The notes beneath the pieces were generated by a model, which made no database searches, was not told the origin of the DNA, and saw only the letters and a list, made by a program, of their open reading frames with translations. The translations under genes were made by a program, and so were the position numbers. Below are positions 43,361-54,215 of a stretch of DNA of 64,000 nt, piece after piece (the first letter of the stretch is position 1; the number at the start of each line of letters is the position of its first letter). Origin of the DNA: Dacryopinax spathularia (Eukaryota; Basidiomycota; Dacrymycetes; Dacrymycetales; Dacrymycetaceae); NCBI GenBank assembly GCA_037974965.1, contig JBBPFI010000003.1, forward strand, positions 1-64,000, in the 5' to 3' direction.

Positions 43361-46300
43361 CTACAGCTCCTCATGATAGATATATGAAGAGATGCTGGAT
43401 GCCACTGAGGCTGCAGAGGAAGAGGCACGCTCGGTCACGGGCTTGGCAGTCTCTACACCAGCGGCAGATTTGACAGAGTCGGTGGCCTTCGTGAAGGTGG
43501 TATCCGCTTCAGATGCCAGCGAATCCAGGACGGAAAGCACAGAGGAGGCCGCACGCTCAGTGAGCGGCTTGGCGCTCTCCACACCGACGGCGGACTTGAC
43601 TGAGTCAGTCGCGCTTGCCAAATTGTCTCCGACCTCAGCAGCGAGCGACTCGAGAACGGCGGCTACAGACGCGACGCTGTCCGTTGCCCTCGCAGACAAC
43701 GAGCTGACGGTCTCGGCCAGGTTTTCAGGCGATGGTGTCACACCAACGGCTCCGAGTACGGTCCTTGTTCCTTGATGAAGGGCCGACGAAGCGGAGTCGT
43801 AGGCCGTGTTGGCCGTGTCAGAAGCCTTTGAAGCGAGAGACGACGCTTGTTCCGATGCCACTGAAGCAGCCGATGCTGCGGAGGCCGAAGCAGCAGATCC
43901 AGCCGACACCAGCGTATCATATGCAGCAGTCGCAGCAGCGGATGCCTTGTCGTTTCCATCCGATGCCACACTGCTGGCTTGTGCAACGACGCTTTCGTAA
44001 TGTTCACCGAAGGTCTCAGGGGTAGGAGTGCCGCCCATGGCCTTGTAAGCAGAACGGGTCGCCGAGTGTGCACTGGAGTACAGGCTGTCGACAACCTCGC
44101 CTGCTACGGCACCAGCGCCTACAACGGCTTCGGACACCTGAGCAACAACACTCTCGTAATGTTCCTTCAGGCTTTCTGGCTCAGGAGTACCGCCTGCGGC
44201 CTTGATAACGGACCGTGTTGCGTGGTGTACGCCTTGCGAGGCTGCGTCGACGATACTCTCGATGTGCTCGCCGAACGTTTCCGGAGTCGGTGTACCGCCC
44301 GCGGCCTTGATGACAGTTCGAGTCGCCTGATGCAGCGCGGAAGAACCGGCATCGTAAACACTCTCGGCGAGATTTGTTGCACCGCCGGCGACCTCCTCGA
44401 TAGCGGAGGAAGCACTGGCGAGGATCTCTTCCACGCGAGCTTGTACTTCCTCAGTGCTTGGAACCCGGTCCGCAACGTTCGCCGCTGCGGAAGATGCAGA
44501 CGCATACGCGGCATTAGCGCTCTTGGAAGCAGCTTCAGCCAGACTGGAGGCGTGCTCCGACAGATTTTCCGGTGATGGAGTTGCTCCGACTGCTTTAAGG
44601 AGGGTTCGCGTGCCATCATGCACCGCGTCCCCAACCACGGCATACGCTGCCTGAGCCTGCGCCTTGGCAAAGTCGTAGTACTCCTCAGCCGTCTCGGGCG
44701 TAGGACTCGCCCCAGCCGCGCTCATCACCGAACGCGTGGCCTTATGAAGGTTCTCTTGCACGTTGGATGTTGCGGCTCCATAGGCACTTTCGACGACAGA
44801 TGAGGCGGAGCTGGCTACAGATTGTGCCTTTCCAACGAGGCTTTCGTAGTGCTCATGGAGGCTCTCTGGGGAAGGCGTCCCTCCGGCAGCTTTGACGACG
44901 GTACGGCTCGCATCATGCGCCAGACTGCTGGCGCCTTCATAGACAGCCTGAGCTTTGTCTGCAGCATAGCCACGGACGTAGTCGTAAAACTCCTCGGCCG
45001 TCTCGGGCGTCGGAGTGGCACCAGCAGCCTTCATAACCGTACGTGTTGCTTGGTGGATATTTTCGTAGACGTTGGACGTGGCGGCACCGTAGACGCTTTC
45101 AACAACAGACGAAACGGAGCTGAGAGTATCTTGAGCAGCAGCCGCGACGTTGTCAACGTGATCCTGCAGGCTCTCGGGAGAAGGCGTGCCACCGGCAGCC
45201 TTGACAACGGACCGGCTGGCATCGTGCGCGACACTCCTGGCATGGTCGTACGCGACTTGTACCTTCTCGCCGGCCTGAGCCTTAGCGAAGTCGTAGTACT
45301 CCTCCACAGTTTCCGGGGAAGGAGTAGCACCGACGACCTTACTTGCAGTCCTGGTAGCAGAATGCCAGGTGTCTTGTGCGTTCTCGAGAATGTCACTCGC
45401 TGCGGCGCTCGCTGCTGACTGGGCATCCTTTAGTGCCCGCTCGACCTCTTCCTTGCTGCGCTTGAGGTAGGCTTCCGCGCCAACATCTTGCGCCATAGCC
45501 CCAGGAATGAACAAGGGAGCTTGTGGCTTCTCATCGACAAGATCGGGCGAGACGAGGGGATCCTTGTCTTCGGCACCGGAGACGGGTGGATCGGCGAAAG
45601 GATGAATCAAGGCCAGGCGCGCTTCGAAGCCCAGAAGTACATCTTGGATATGAGACGTAAGCTCGGCGAGAGCCTTGTAAAGAGGAGAGTCTTCCGTGAG
45701 ATACAAAAGGTCACGGTAAGTCTTGCCGTATTGGTTGGCATCTATCGATCCTTCATTAGCTATTGCCTCTAGCGTGAGAGAAGAAGGGACGAACCATCAA
45801 CCAGAGCATGATAGCGCTTCCAATCTTGTGCAGTAACGTCCTCCAGCCAGGCATATTTCATGCCAAGCTCGTTCTGCGCTTCGGCAGCGATATCCATAAC
45901 ATCCTTTTCGGCTTTCTCGACCTGGAGCAAAATTAGCTTGCAGCCGCATAAGCAGTGATTTGGAGCACTCACATCAGCGATGATACCAGCTTCAGATCCG
46001 GTCCACCAAGTCTTGAGCTTCGACTCCACATCCCCAGCCCAACGCTCGACCTGGTCTCGGACCTTAGCCACGACGTCCCGCAGCATCTGCGTTTTCTCAG
46101 CAGCAGGTCTATCCTCGTTCCGCAGCTTGCTGGCATATCTTTGAAAAAAATTAGATGCTGATCGCAGGAAAGACATGTGCCGGACTCACCGCTCTACCCC
46201 CTCCACAACACGCCCCACTTCCTTCTCATACGCCGCAACATCCTTCCCCCACTGCCCCCCATCCTCACCCAGCAGCTTATCGCTGCTCGCCTTCCTAACC

Positions 46301-48751
46301 TTCTCGATCTCCCTCGTCAGCCTCTCGACCCCTCCCTGGCCAATCGCATGCAGCATCTCCTCCCACTTATTATGGCTCGCTTCGATCTCTTTCCTCTTCT
46401 CGGCGATTTCCTCATCGCTCGGCCGTTTATACTTGGGTCGCGAGGTCTCTTCCGGTATTTCGGCAGGAACGGAAGCCTCAGCGATGGGAGAAGGCGGGAG
46501 CGCAGTTTCTGTACCGACAGCTTTGGCACCGTCGTCCTCCCCCAGGAGACTGGCGAACCAGGCTTCGAAGTCGTCCTTGGCCAGATCGGCAACTTCGGCG
46601 GGATCTTCAGCAGGTGTGAGCTTGCCGAGCAGGTCGGCGATTTCAGCTGCGGCTGCCTCGGGGCTGGTCTCGTGGATCCCGACAGCTTCACGGGCGTCCT
46701 GAAGTTTGGCGGAGAGGGATGCGCTAGCGGCTGAAGCGGAAGATTGAGCTAGGGCCGCTACCAATGCTGCTTGGGATTGATAGGCTGCGGCAAGGGAGGC
46801 GAGAGATGCTGACGCAGCGGCAGCAGCGTCGTTAACATTAGCAGAAGCGGATGCAGCGAGTTCTGCAGCGGTGGCTTGCGCAGATGCAGCGGCCTCAGAG
46901 GCGCTGGAAGCGGCGAGGGCTGCTTTGGAGTAGGCGGACGAAGCGAGAGCAGCTGCTTTGAAGTAGATTTGAGGTGGGACTTCCAGGGCAGCATCTTCGA
47001 GCTCGCTCGCATATGTAGTTGCGGCCGCCGCAGCGTGGGAAACAGCGGAAGACGCGTCCGAGGCGAAATCTGCGGCCGAAGACGAAGCGGCAGAAGCGAT
47101 GGAAGCGACGTATTCCGATGCCGTGCTCGAGGCGGACGAGGCGGCGGAACTGGCAGTGGCGAGGACCGAGGACGCAGACTCGGAGACGGTAGAGGCGGCA
47201 GATGCGACATACTCTGACGCGGTGCTCGATGCCGATACGGCAGCTGCACTGGCGGTGGCTGCGACCTTTGAAGCGGACTGTGAAACGGTAGAGGCTTTAT
47301 CCGCGACTACACTGGCAGCGTCGCTTACGAAGCCAGCAGCAGTATACGAAGCGTGGGAAGCGGCGTCTGCAGCCGACTCAGAAGCAGCAGACGCGGCGTT
47401 GACGACCGCCTCAGAGGCCTTGTGGCTCGCACTCGCGCCAGAGGCAGAGATGCTCGTTCCGGTAGCTTGAGCGGCGCTAGTAATGCTGGAAAGCTTGTCC
47501 TGGACAACAGAAACGTATTCGGACGCGACGGATTGCACAGCAGACGCAGCAGCCATGACCGAAGCTTGTGCTTGCGCTGCAAACCCACTCGCTTGGCTCT
47601 GCACGACTGAGGCGGCAGATGAAGCGGTAGTCTGAGCTGCAGCAGCGGCAGAGGAGGCGGAGCTTGAAGCGGCGGACAGAGTGGACTTGGCCTGATCCTT
47701 GAGCGAAGGTGTCTTTTCAACTGTTATAGGGCTCATCTTCCCGACTTCGCCCACGATCTTATCCCAGTGAGGCTTGATGTAGACGTCGAACAAGGCAGCA
47801 ATGGGGATAGCCGCGCTCGCTCGCTTAGCCAGAACCTTGATGCGAAGCCATAACGCATACACATGCGGCCTGATCTTGTCGTACCCCTGAATGAGAGCGA
47901 CTCGAGCACGAAGGACATGCGGCGAAGCGACGGTGACTGCATGATGTGCTTGAGCGCGGAGCGCGAGCCAACGAGGGCTAATATGTTCGCGTTGAACATC
48001 AAGTGCTTGCCGCCAATAAGGATCGACGGCGGCGGAGACCTTGGCTGCATAGGGCTCGACATATGGCTTGGCGGCGGTCGACGCTTGGGCGTATGCGAGC
48101 GACGAGTACTGGTTCGCCTTCTCGACCACGGGGATGAGGTATCCACGCGCTGTAGACCGAACCGAACTGACATAGGGCGTGACGTAGTTGTACGCATTCT
48201 CGACGTGTTGCGCGTATGGGCCGACTTGAGGGTGAGAAGCGATCGTATTCCAAGCAGATTGGACATGGGGCTCGATGAAGGGGTTGTAGATATCGGTATG
48301 TGCGCGTGCCAAGAGAGTGCAAGGACCGGTGATGGGTTCGTTTGCGGACGTGTTCGTGAGAGGGCACAGGAAGGTGTATGCGGCAAGGGTTAGGAAGGAT
48401 AGGCGAAGTAGGACGGATAGAAGAGAGGGTCGAGGTTTCGCCTTCATTTTCGGTGTTGCTTTTGACTTCGTTACTGCCTTCGACTTCGGAGGCGTCTGGT
48501 GAAAAATAAGCTATGCTCGAAAGCAGTATTGGACTGGTACTCACCACGAACGTGACATTGTCCGTGAACTCTGGCCCCGAGCGAGCATGTTTAGATGTGC
48601 CGTTTGGCACTTTGCTCTCCAGAATGACCGGTTTTGTCTCCTCGATTTCCCCATTCAGGTTCGGTGTTGACGCAGAAGCCGAAGACTGCCTCGACAGCTT
48701 GGCCGATGCTGACCTCGTCGTTGGTGGCCTCGAGGGCGTTTTTGGTGGCAT
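43361..48751 (-). CDS. Giant Ala/Ser-rich amphipathic repeat protein, one gene, function unknown
   Basis: Five exons (48751-48545, 48495-46190, 46138-45973, 45921-45795, 45741-43361) join in frame to about 1,728 residues. Residues 1-85 are Ser/Pro/Lys-rich. A membrane segment or signal anchor follows near 93-112 (LLSVLLRLSFLTLAAYTFLC). Residues 120-330 form helices with HVQSAWNTIASHPQVG-like units. Residues 340-650 are an Ala/Ser run with repeats of TASEYVASAASTVSESAS type. A non-repetitive middle spans three exons (WWTGSEAGIIADV, EAQNELGMKYAWLEDVTAQD). The last exon has at least ten copies of a core like ATRTVhKAAGGTPTPETxEE (h, hydrophobic), spaced 35-95 residues. The periodic Ala-rich helices recall lipid-binding or LEA-type proteins, but no named family is claimed. 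Two genes here is the alternative. I prefer one, because each intron is clean and in frame. Confidence 0.85.
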
Positions 48752-49915
48752 GATTTGATGTCGTCCTCTCTTGTGTTGAGGTACGATAGGTACAGTAGGT
48801 AGGCGGAGAAGGTGCTCGAGATGTTTCCTCAGGGATTTCTCAAGGTATCGATGACCGCTGAGCGGGAGCAATGGGGAACGCAGCTGAAAAGGGGGTTCCA
48901 CGATGAGGTCACTGCACGTCAGTATGGCACAGCCACAATCCACGTCCGCGATCAACAATCAACGTCGTCGCTTCATGGTTGTTTATCATCTCGCCTCGAG
49001 GCTCAGCTTGGACCTGGGGTACTTGCGATCGTTACCGGGCTTCTCACTGGTCTGTAATTGTCAACTCAACACCTTCTCGCGGGCTGGGCTGGGCTACCTT
49101 GATACTGATGGGATGAGGGGCTTCGTTCTTCGTGGGCTGACAGCCTCAACGCGCGACTATTTCCCCTCGGCAGAAGTGCCTGGCGGACTGCATGGAGCCG
49201 CGACGCTTTCATATGCTCTGGACAAGCATGGTGCCTCCCACGCTACAGTAGACTCGAATCAGCAACCACCGGAATTATGCTGTCATGCGCTGCTCTCAAT
49301 GGTCTCCACTTTTGGACTCATAGCTGCATGGGCTCTGCTCGGGTGCGCTCATTGACTTCATACGACCTCTCCTCAGAATCGCTCGCGTACCTCGACCATC
49401 TCCTGCTCCGAAAGGCTGTCATTCTGACCGAAGTCGAGAATCCCGGAGAAACCGGGCGTCGTACAAGTTCCTCCAGCACTGTTGACGAGCCGCAATTCAG
49501 ATGTACCAAATTTAATCCCAAATCGGCATAGATGTCTCTGCATGATGTAGACAAGCTCTGATGATGACGCACATCCCGCCTTCTCGCGCTTGAACGCCTG
49601 ATGCAGCCTGTTTGTCTCCACCTCTCTCCACTTGCATGAGCCTGCCGACTGTACTTCAATGCCGGCGCGACGTGGAGGAGCTCGTACACGTGTGGAGAGG
49701 CCTTGCTCGGGCGAGAAGGCATGGTCGTCGTCACCTGTGCGTAGGCCGAAGACGTCGGGAGCTGCAACAGAAGTGTGGATACCGCCAGGAATCCTAAACC
49801 TCGTCCTGCCCAGGAAACGTATATATAACCGGCTCGAAGGCGACCTCCACTGCTCTTTCGAGCTCCCACGAAGGCCCTGTAATCCAAATCTCAACTTCGA
49901 ATCGTTCTATCCAAC
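48752..49915. other. Intergenic region with overlapping weak frames
   Basis: About 1.2 kb between the repeat-protein promoter and the first secreted-protein gene. Two overlapping minus-strand frames lie at 49318-49887 and 49373-49894, the latter ending GILDFGQNDSLSEQEMVEV. Neither has a firm start or family. A TATATATAA box at about 49830 lies roughly 80 bases before the ATG at 49916. I treat the right part as promoter. Confidence 0.35.
49829..49839 (+). promoter_or_regulatory. TATA box of the first secreted-protein gene
   Basis: CGTATATATAACC lies about 80 bases upstream of ATG 49916. The two paralogues downstream have comparable elements at similar distance. Confidence 0.6.
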
Positions 49916-50505
49916 ATGAAGCTCATCAGCTTGCTTCTCTTGACTATCTTTTCGGCAACTGCTGCTCTCGCCATCCCAGCTCCATCCCTCCCTCGCAGGG
50001 GCTTGACGAAGCGGGGTCTCACTGTTGACACGCCGGCCGAGCTGGTCACGTGCGGTAAGCACACCGCCTTCCCTGAATCGCCTACAACCGTACTCATACA
50101 CCTCGTAGAAACGGCCGAGCTAGCATGGTCGGGCGGAGTGGCGCCCTACTATGTAGCCATCATCCCCGGAGGAGATGCCGGAGCCTCACCAGTACGTCCT
50201 GCGCTGTCCGTCGGCGAATGCTCGATACTCATCAGAGACAGCTCGAGTCTTTCACAGTGGACGCAACAAGCTACGAGTGGACTGTCAATCTCGCCGCTGG
50301 AACTTATATGTAAGGCAAATACTCCCGAGACGTCTGAAGATGTTATGACCTCGTCTTGGTAGAGCGATCGAAGTTAGGGATTCTGAAGGCTATGTGGGCT
50401 TCTCCGCAGCGGTGAGTGTGATTCTCGTCTGCTATGAAAAGGACGGAAGTTGAGCTATTGGTACAGGAAACGATCCAAGCCGGCACGAGCACGAGCTGTC
50501 TGTAA
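49916..50505 (+). CDS. Small secreted protein, Kre9/Knh1-like fold, paralogue 1 of 3
   Basis: Five exons (49916-50054, 50109-50191, 50242-50309, 50363-50411, 50467-50505) join in frame to 125 residues. A signal peptide (MKLISLLLLTIFSATAALA) is followed by a pro-like stretch with two KR-type dibasic sites (RRGLTKRGL). The mature part starts VDTPAELVTCETAELAWSGG and continues VAPYYVAIIPGGDAG, LESFTVDATSYEWTVNLAAG, AIEVRDSEGYVGFSAA and ends TSTSCL. This is the beta-sandwich pattern of the Kre9/Knh1 N-terminal (Ser-Thr-rich GPI protein) domain, here alone and without a GPI tail. One Cys at the start and one at the end may form a disulphide. It is likely a wall or effector-type secreted protein. 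Confidence 0.85.
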
Positions 50506-52500
50506 ATTTCATACTTCACCAACGAGGTGCTGCGCGAGCGGAGCGATTGGCCAGTTCTATGGAATCTATGGATAGAAGAGAGTCGAGCGCGATAAGTATG
50601 CGGAATGAATATTCAATTGTTCCATTCACATAACCCGACCTAAAGCAGTCTGCTGCGAGCATCTTCACGTGACTTCCGTTCATGGATGAAGCCAGTAAGA
50701 AAGAGCTAACGTAGAGAGTTGTTGTGCAAATTGTCAAGGAAACTTCTCCGGCCTCCTGGCCGTGCCGGTAGAATGCCTCCGCGGTGAATCAGAAGACGAC
50801 CCAAGACATCTGTTTCCGTTTGACGACCGACGAAAGAAAAAGTTAGATGCGTCTGTCTCTAGCTGCCCGTACTGAGGCCTCGAATGAGCTCTGACAAGCT
50901 GAGTAGGGTGATATTCAAGTGGTAGGGTATCCTCTGTAGTGGTACGAGGACAGTCGGCAGGCTCTGCTACCTCCTGAGAGTCCATCTGGCATCCGTTCCC
51001 GCTGTTGCCATGCGAGCAAGAAGCACTTCGCCCCTTCTACGGACGAGGCTCATCCGATAACCGCGCCTTTTCGGCCGTCGCTCGACTGGTCTTTCTCTCC
51101 TCGGAGCCGAACCACAGCTCCTCTCCCCTGCGCCGCCGCGCCTTCCAAACCAGGGCCCCTTGTACCCAAGTTTGAGGACTGCTTTCGCCCTCCCAGGTGG
51201 CTCAGTGGTTAAGACGCGCGAGTAGCCGTCATCCCTGAAGATCCTGGGTTCGATTCTCGCGTCCTCCACCGCAGAATTCGAATAATTCCACAGTGGGCCC
51301 CGCAAGCATGCAATTGGAAGTGGAATATGAATATGCAAAGAAAACCAACAACTCTCTACAGCTTCAAAGGTACGCGTTTCCTCTAATAGGGTAACCTCTG
51401 TCCCTAGGTTTTGTTTTGCACGGAGGCCCGACGCCCTTTAGCGGAGATGTTCTCTGATGCGTAATGGCTCGTAGATTATCCCTTCTCCTCATTCTTCGTC
51501 ATGCACACTGGAAGCATGTATACAACTGCAGACTTATAGGTCCTGTTTAGTGGACGAATCTAATTACGTTTGCCTGAACAGCAGTCTTGGTACCCATGCA
51601 ACGGGGTGTCGACCTTCACCCACGTACGCCTATTTACCATGTAGTCCTCTGAACTCGCTATACAAGGAGCAAAGAGCTTCACGATCTCATCGCATTGTTC
51701 CTTCCAATCAGAGCTGAGCCAGCCTCAGAACGCTCAAGGTAAAGAGCGCACATCTACAAATCTCATGCCACTGTATGCGTGGGGAAGTTGCTTTGTTCTT
51801 GAGCTTGAGCTTTAGACCAGGAAGACCCAGGAATGCTGGTAGATGGAGAGCTGCGAACACGTACCGTTCCCGCGAGTCGCGGACCGGAGGGCATTTCCCG
51901 TGATCTACGACATGCTTCCATGTTCTGTGCAGGATATTGAGGAGTCGCAGTTGGATCCAGCATCTGAGCTCTTTTTCCTCAGAATAGAGCAGTGAGGTCA
52001 GTCCTGCCCGGATAGCAGAACGTTTCAGTCCCAAGCGACGAGAACATCGCCGAGACTAGTGTAGGTGGCGGACTTGTGGCCTTGACCGCCGATGGTCCGA
52101 ACTCCGGCTGGACAAGACAACCAAGATCTTTCATGCCGATATAGATATTAGGCCGAGAATCCCGTTTCGCAGTGCCAGCAGGCCCCAGACAACGATGTTT
52201 TCGACCAGGTTCCCGTTTGAGTCGGAGGAGACGTCCTCCTATGCCTCATAGTTGGGACACAATCGATGGCCTTAACAGACGAAGAAGCGTCTTCCCACAT
52301 GGGTATCTTTTGAGGATTACCTTAATGATTGACAGCAAGAGTGGGACAGCACGGTTGTCGATAACACCCTTGCTAATGATCAGATTTCAGGGGAGAACGT
52401 ACGGGAGAACCCGCCTTGCCGAGGACATGGTGTGGTCCAGCCGCGATAACACGCCCGAGACCCAGCGGTGGAGCAAGGCAGAAGATGATCAGACACGGCG
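50506..52500. other. Long gene-poor spacer between secreted paralogues 1 and 2
   Basis: About 2 kb with no supported gene. It contains a tRNA-like Pol III box element near 51192-51271. I looked for a decayed fourth paralogue through its TGG-ACG-GGC-GGA core and did not find one. Confidence 0.4.
51192..51271 (+). ncRNA. tRNA-like element with Pol III A and B boxes, degenerate
   Basis: TGGCTCAGTGG (51198-51208) matches the A-box consensus TRGYNNARNNG, and GGTTCGATTCT (51248-51258) matches 10 of 11 B-box positions about 40 bases later. The D-loop-like GTGGTTAAGACG is present. However, the T stem and the seven-pair acceptor stem do not close, and CCCAGG pairs instead with CCTGGG. It is more likely a decayed tRNA or the head of a tRNA-derived SINE than a working tRNA. 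Confidence 0.4.
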
Positions 52501-52509
52501 CCATTACAG

Positions 52510-52520
52510 GTATAAAGACC
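52510..52520 (+). promoter_or_regulatory. TATA box of the second secreted-protein gene
   Basis: CAGGTATAAAGACC lies about 90 bases upstream of ATG 52603. Confidence 0.6.
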
Positions 52521-52602
52521 AGAGGAGCCAGACGGTCCATACTAGTCAAGCTGCCAACGTCTCAGCCAACATCGCTCTCCTTAGCAAAGCGGCCTACTCA
52601 CC

Positions 52603-53209
52603 ATGAAGCTCAATATCCTCAGTATGGCCCTCCTCTGCGGCTCCGCTGCCTTCGCCGCTCCGGCTCAGCCTCGGGGTGAAAGCTCTCTGGCTGAGCGCAC
52701 TGCACTCACGGTCTTCACGCCAGCTGCGCTGTACACCTGCGGTATGGGCCGGTTCCATCTGATGGAATGAACAAGAGTTGACCGTGCAATATATGCACAG
52801 AGCCGGCCCTCTTGCTGTGGACGGGCGGAGAAGCTCCCTTCACCGTCAGCATCATCCCCGGCGATGACGCCGGCGCCGCTCCGGTACGTCCTGCAGCTTC
52901 TTCCTGCTATAGAGTCAGAGACGATGATCAATGCAGCTCGAGACCTTTGCGCCGACCGAGTACCACGATCTGACGTGGGTTGTCAACCTCGCGGCCGAGA
53001 CGACCATGTAAGCGATATATATATCAGATACCTTGCGTGTCTCGGGCTCGTTTGACACGCATTTTCCAAGCAATGTCGAGGTCGAGGACGCCGCCGGCGA
53101 AGTCAACTATTCCGCGGAGGTGAGCCCAAGCGATTTGGCTCGTTATGGCCAAGGCTGATAGCTAGACCAGGTCACCATCCAGGCGGGCAGCAGCACGACC
53201 TGCTTGTAG
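52603..53209 (+). CDS. Small secreted protein, Kre9/Knh1-like fold, paralogue 2 of 3
   Basis: Same five-exon plan as paralogue 1, from ATG 52603 to TAG 53209, about 120-125 residues. A signal peptide (MKLNILSMALLCGSAAFAAP) leads to FTPAALYTC, then after the first intron EPALLLWTGGEAPFTVSII with PGDDAGAAP, then LETFAPTEYHDLTWVVNL, then VEVEDAAGEVNYSAE and VTIQAGSSTTCL. The two framing Cys are kept. Intron positions and phases match paralogue 1, which shows descent by tandem duplication. The fourth exon's acceptor (TTTCCAAG near 53070) is the weakest border. Confidence 0.82.
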
Positions 53210-54115
53210 TTGAACTGCGAGACACCGCATACGGATAGCAAGCTCGAGAGCGGTGTTGAAACAAACGGACTCGTAGTGCGAAACGAAACGAGGCGTAGCA
53301 GTCAATGCAATCAGCATGTTTGATCCTTCCGGAGGTTCGCCCGCATCGCAAAAGGGCGGTAAGAACTATCTCGCAAGCACCCCCGGACAGCGTGAGGGTA
53401 GTCAGCATGAGTGAAGAAGATACATAGCGCACAAGAGCGAGTATCGCAACAAGGAACAGAGCTGAGAGGGTAAGGTCGCCTGTCGGAGAATTTCGTATAT
53501 CCACATGTCAAGCCGAGAACCACTGCCAGACCGTTGCGAGTCAACTATCGCAGTCAGAGGAGCATGACACCGATATAGCAGAAGACTAGCAGACTGGGCG
53601 GGCCTAGGCATAGCATGGCAAAGTCTCCTGGTGCGACCCCCAAAGAACTAGACGTCGAAGTAGCAAGAAAACGCAGACGTAAAAAGGAAGAGACCAAAAG
53701 TGACGGAGCCAAAACCCGCTAATGCGTGTCCGTCAGAGGAAGGTCGACTCCTCTCTTCCTTCTCTCGGACAATGATTCAGGTTGAGCACATCCTCTTCTG
53801 TTTGACCTTGGCTAGTTGGGCTATGCTAGTCCGGTTTCTTCGCACTCAGTTGACTTGTATACAACCATGCTTAAGGAACGTGCTCAGCAAAGGGTTTCCA
53901 GAAGGCAGAGTGTTGTATGCTCGAGCCCGCTGCCCGCATTTCCGGCATGCTGGCTTCTTGACGAGCTTTCGGCCAATAACTACCCCTTCTTGCTCCTTGG
54001 CCGTCGGACGGATGTTGCAGCACCGCGCTAGCATGCGCATCTACTCTGACGGCAACTTGCACTTGCTGATTGCTGTTCTGAAATAGCAAAACTGAGCCGA
54101 CGGAAATCCCGCAGG
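53210..54115. other. Spacer between secreted paralogues 2 and 3
   Basis: About 900 bases with short frames only (for example 53700-54086, plus strand). No family match, no signal peptide, no splice-consistent gene. Confidence 0.35.
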
Positions 54116-54117
54116 AC

Positions 54118-54128
54118 CGGTATTAAAG
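54118..54128 (+). promoter_or_regulatory. TATA-like box of the third secreted-protein gene
   Basis: CCGGTATTAAAGGAC lies about 95 bases upstream of ATG 54216, in the position held by TATA boxes in the two paralogues. Confidence 0.5.
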
Positions 54129-54215
54129 GACTCGTTGTGCCTTACCCGCCTTTCTAAGTACCGGCTCTGACCTGCTTCTCTGGTACAACGTCTTCAGTTT
54201 CAACGTTTACTCATC

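Noticed and set aside
45769-46176. Independent small gene beginning MSFLRSASNFFQ
   Set aside because: The apparent start lies in an intron. The codons from YASKLRNED onward are an exon of the large repeat-protein gene with matching phases on both sides.
46175-46702. Plus-strand Ser-rich frames opposite the repeat protein
   Set aside because: Mirror of the Ala/Ser-coding repeats (GCx/AGC codons read backwards); no start context or family.
51192-51271. Functional tRNA gene
   Set aside because: Acceptor and T stems do not pair, so only a tRNA-like element is claimed.
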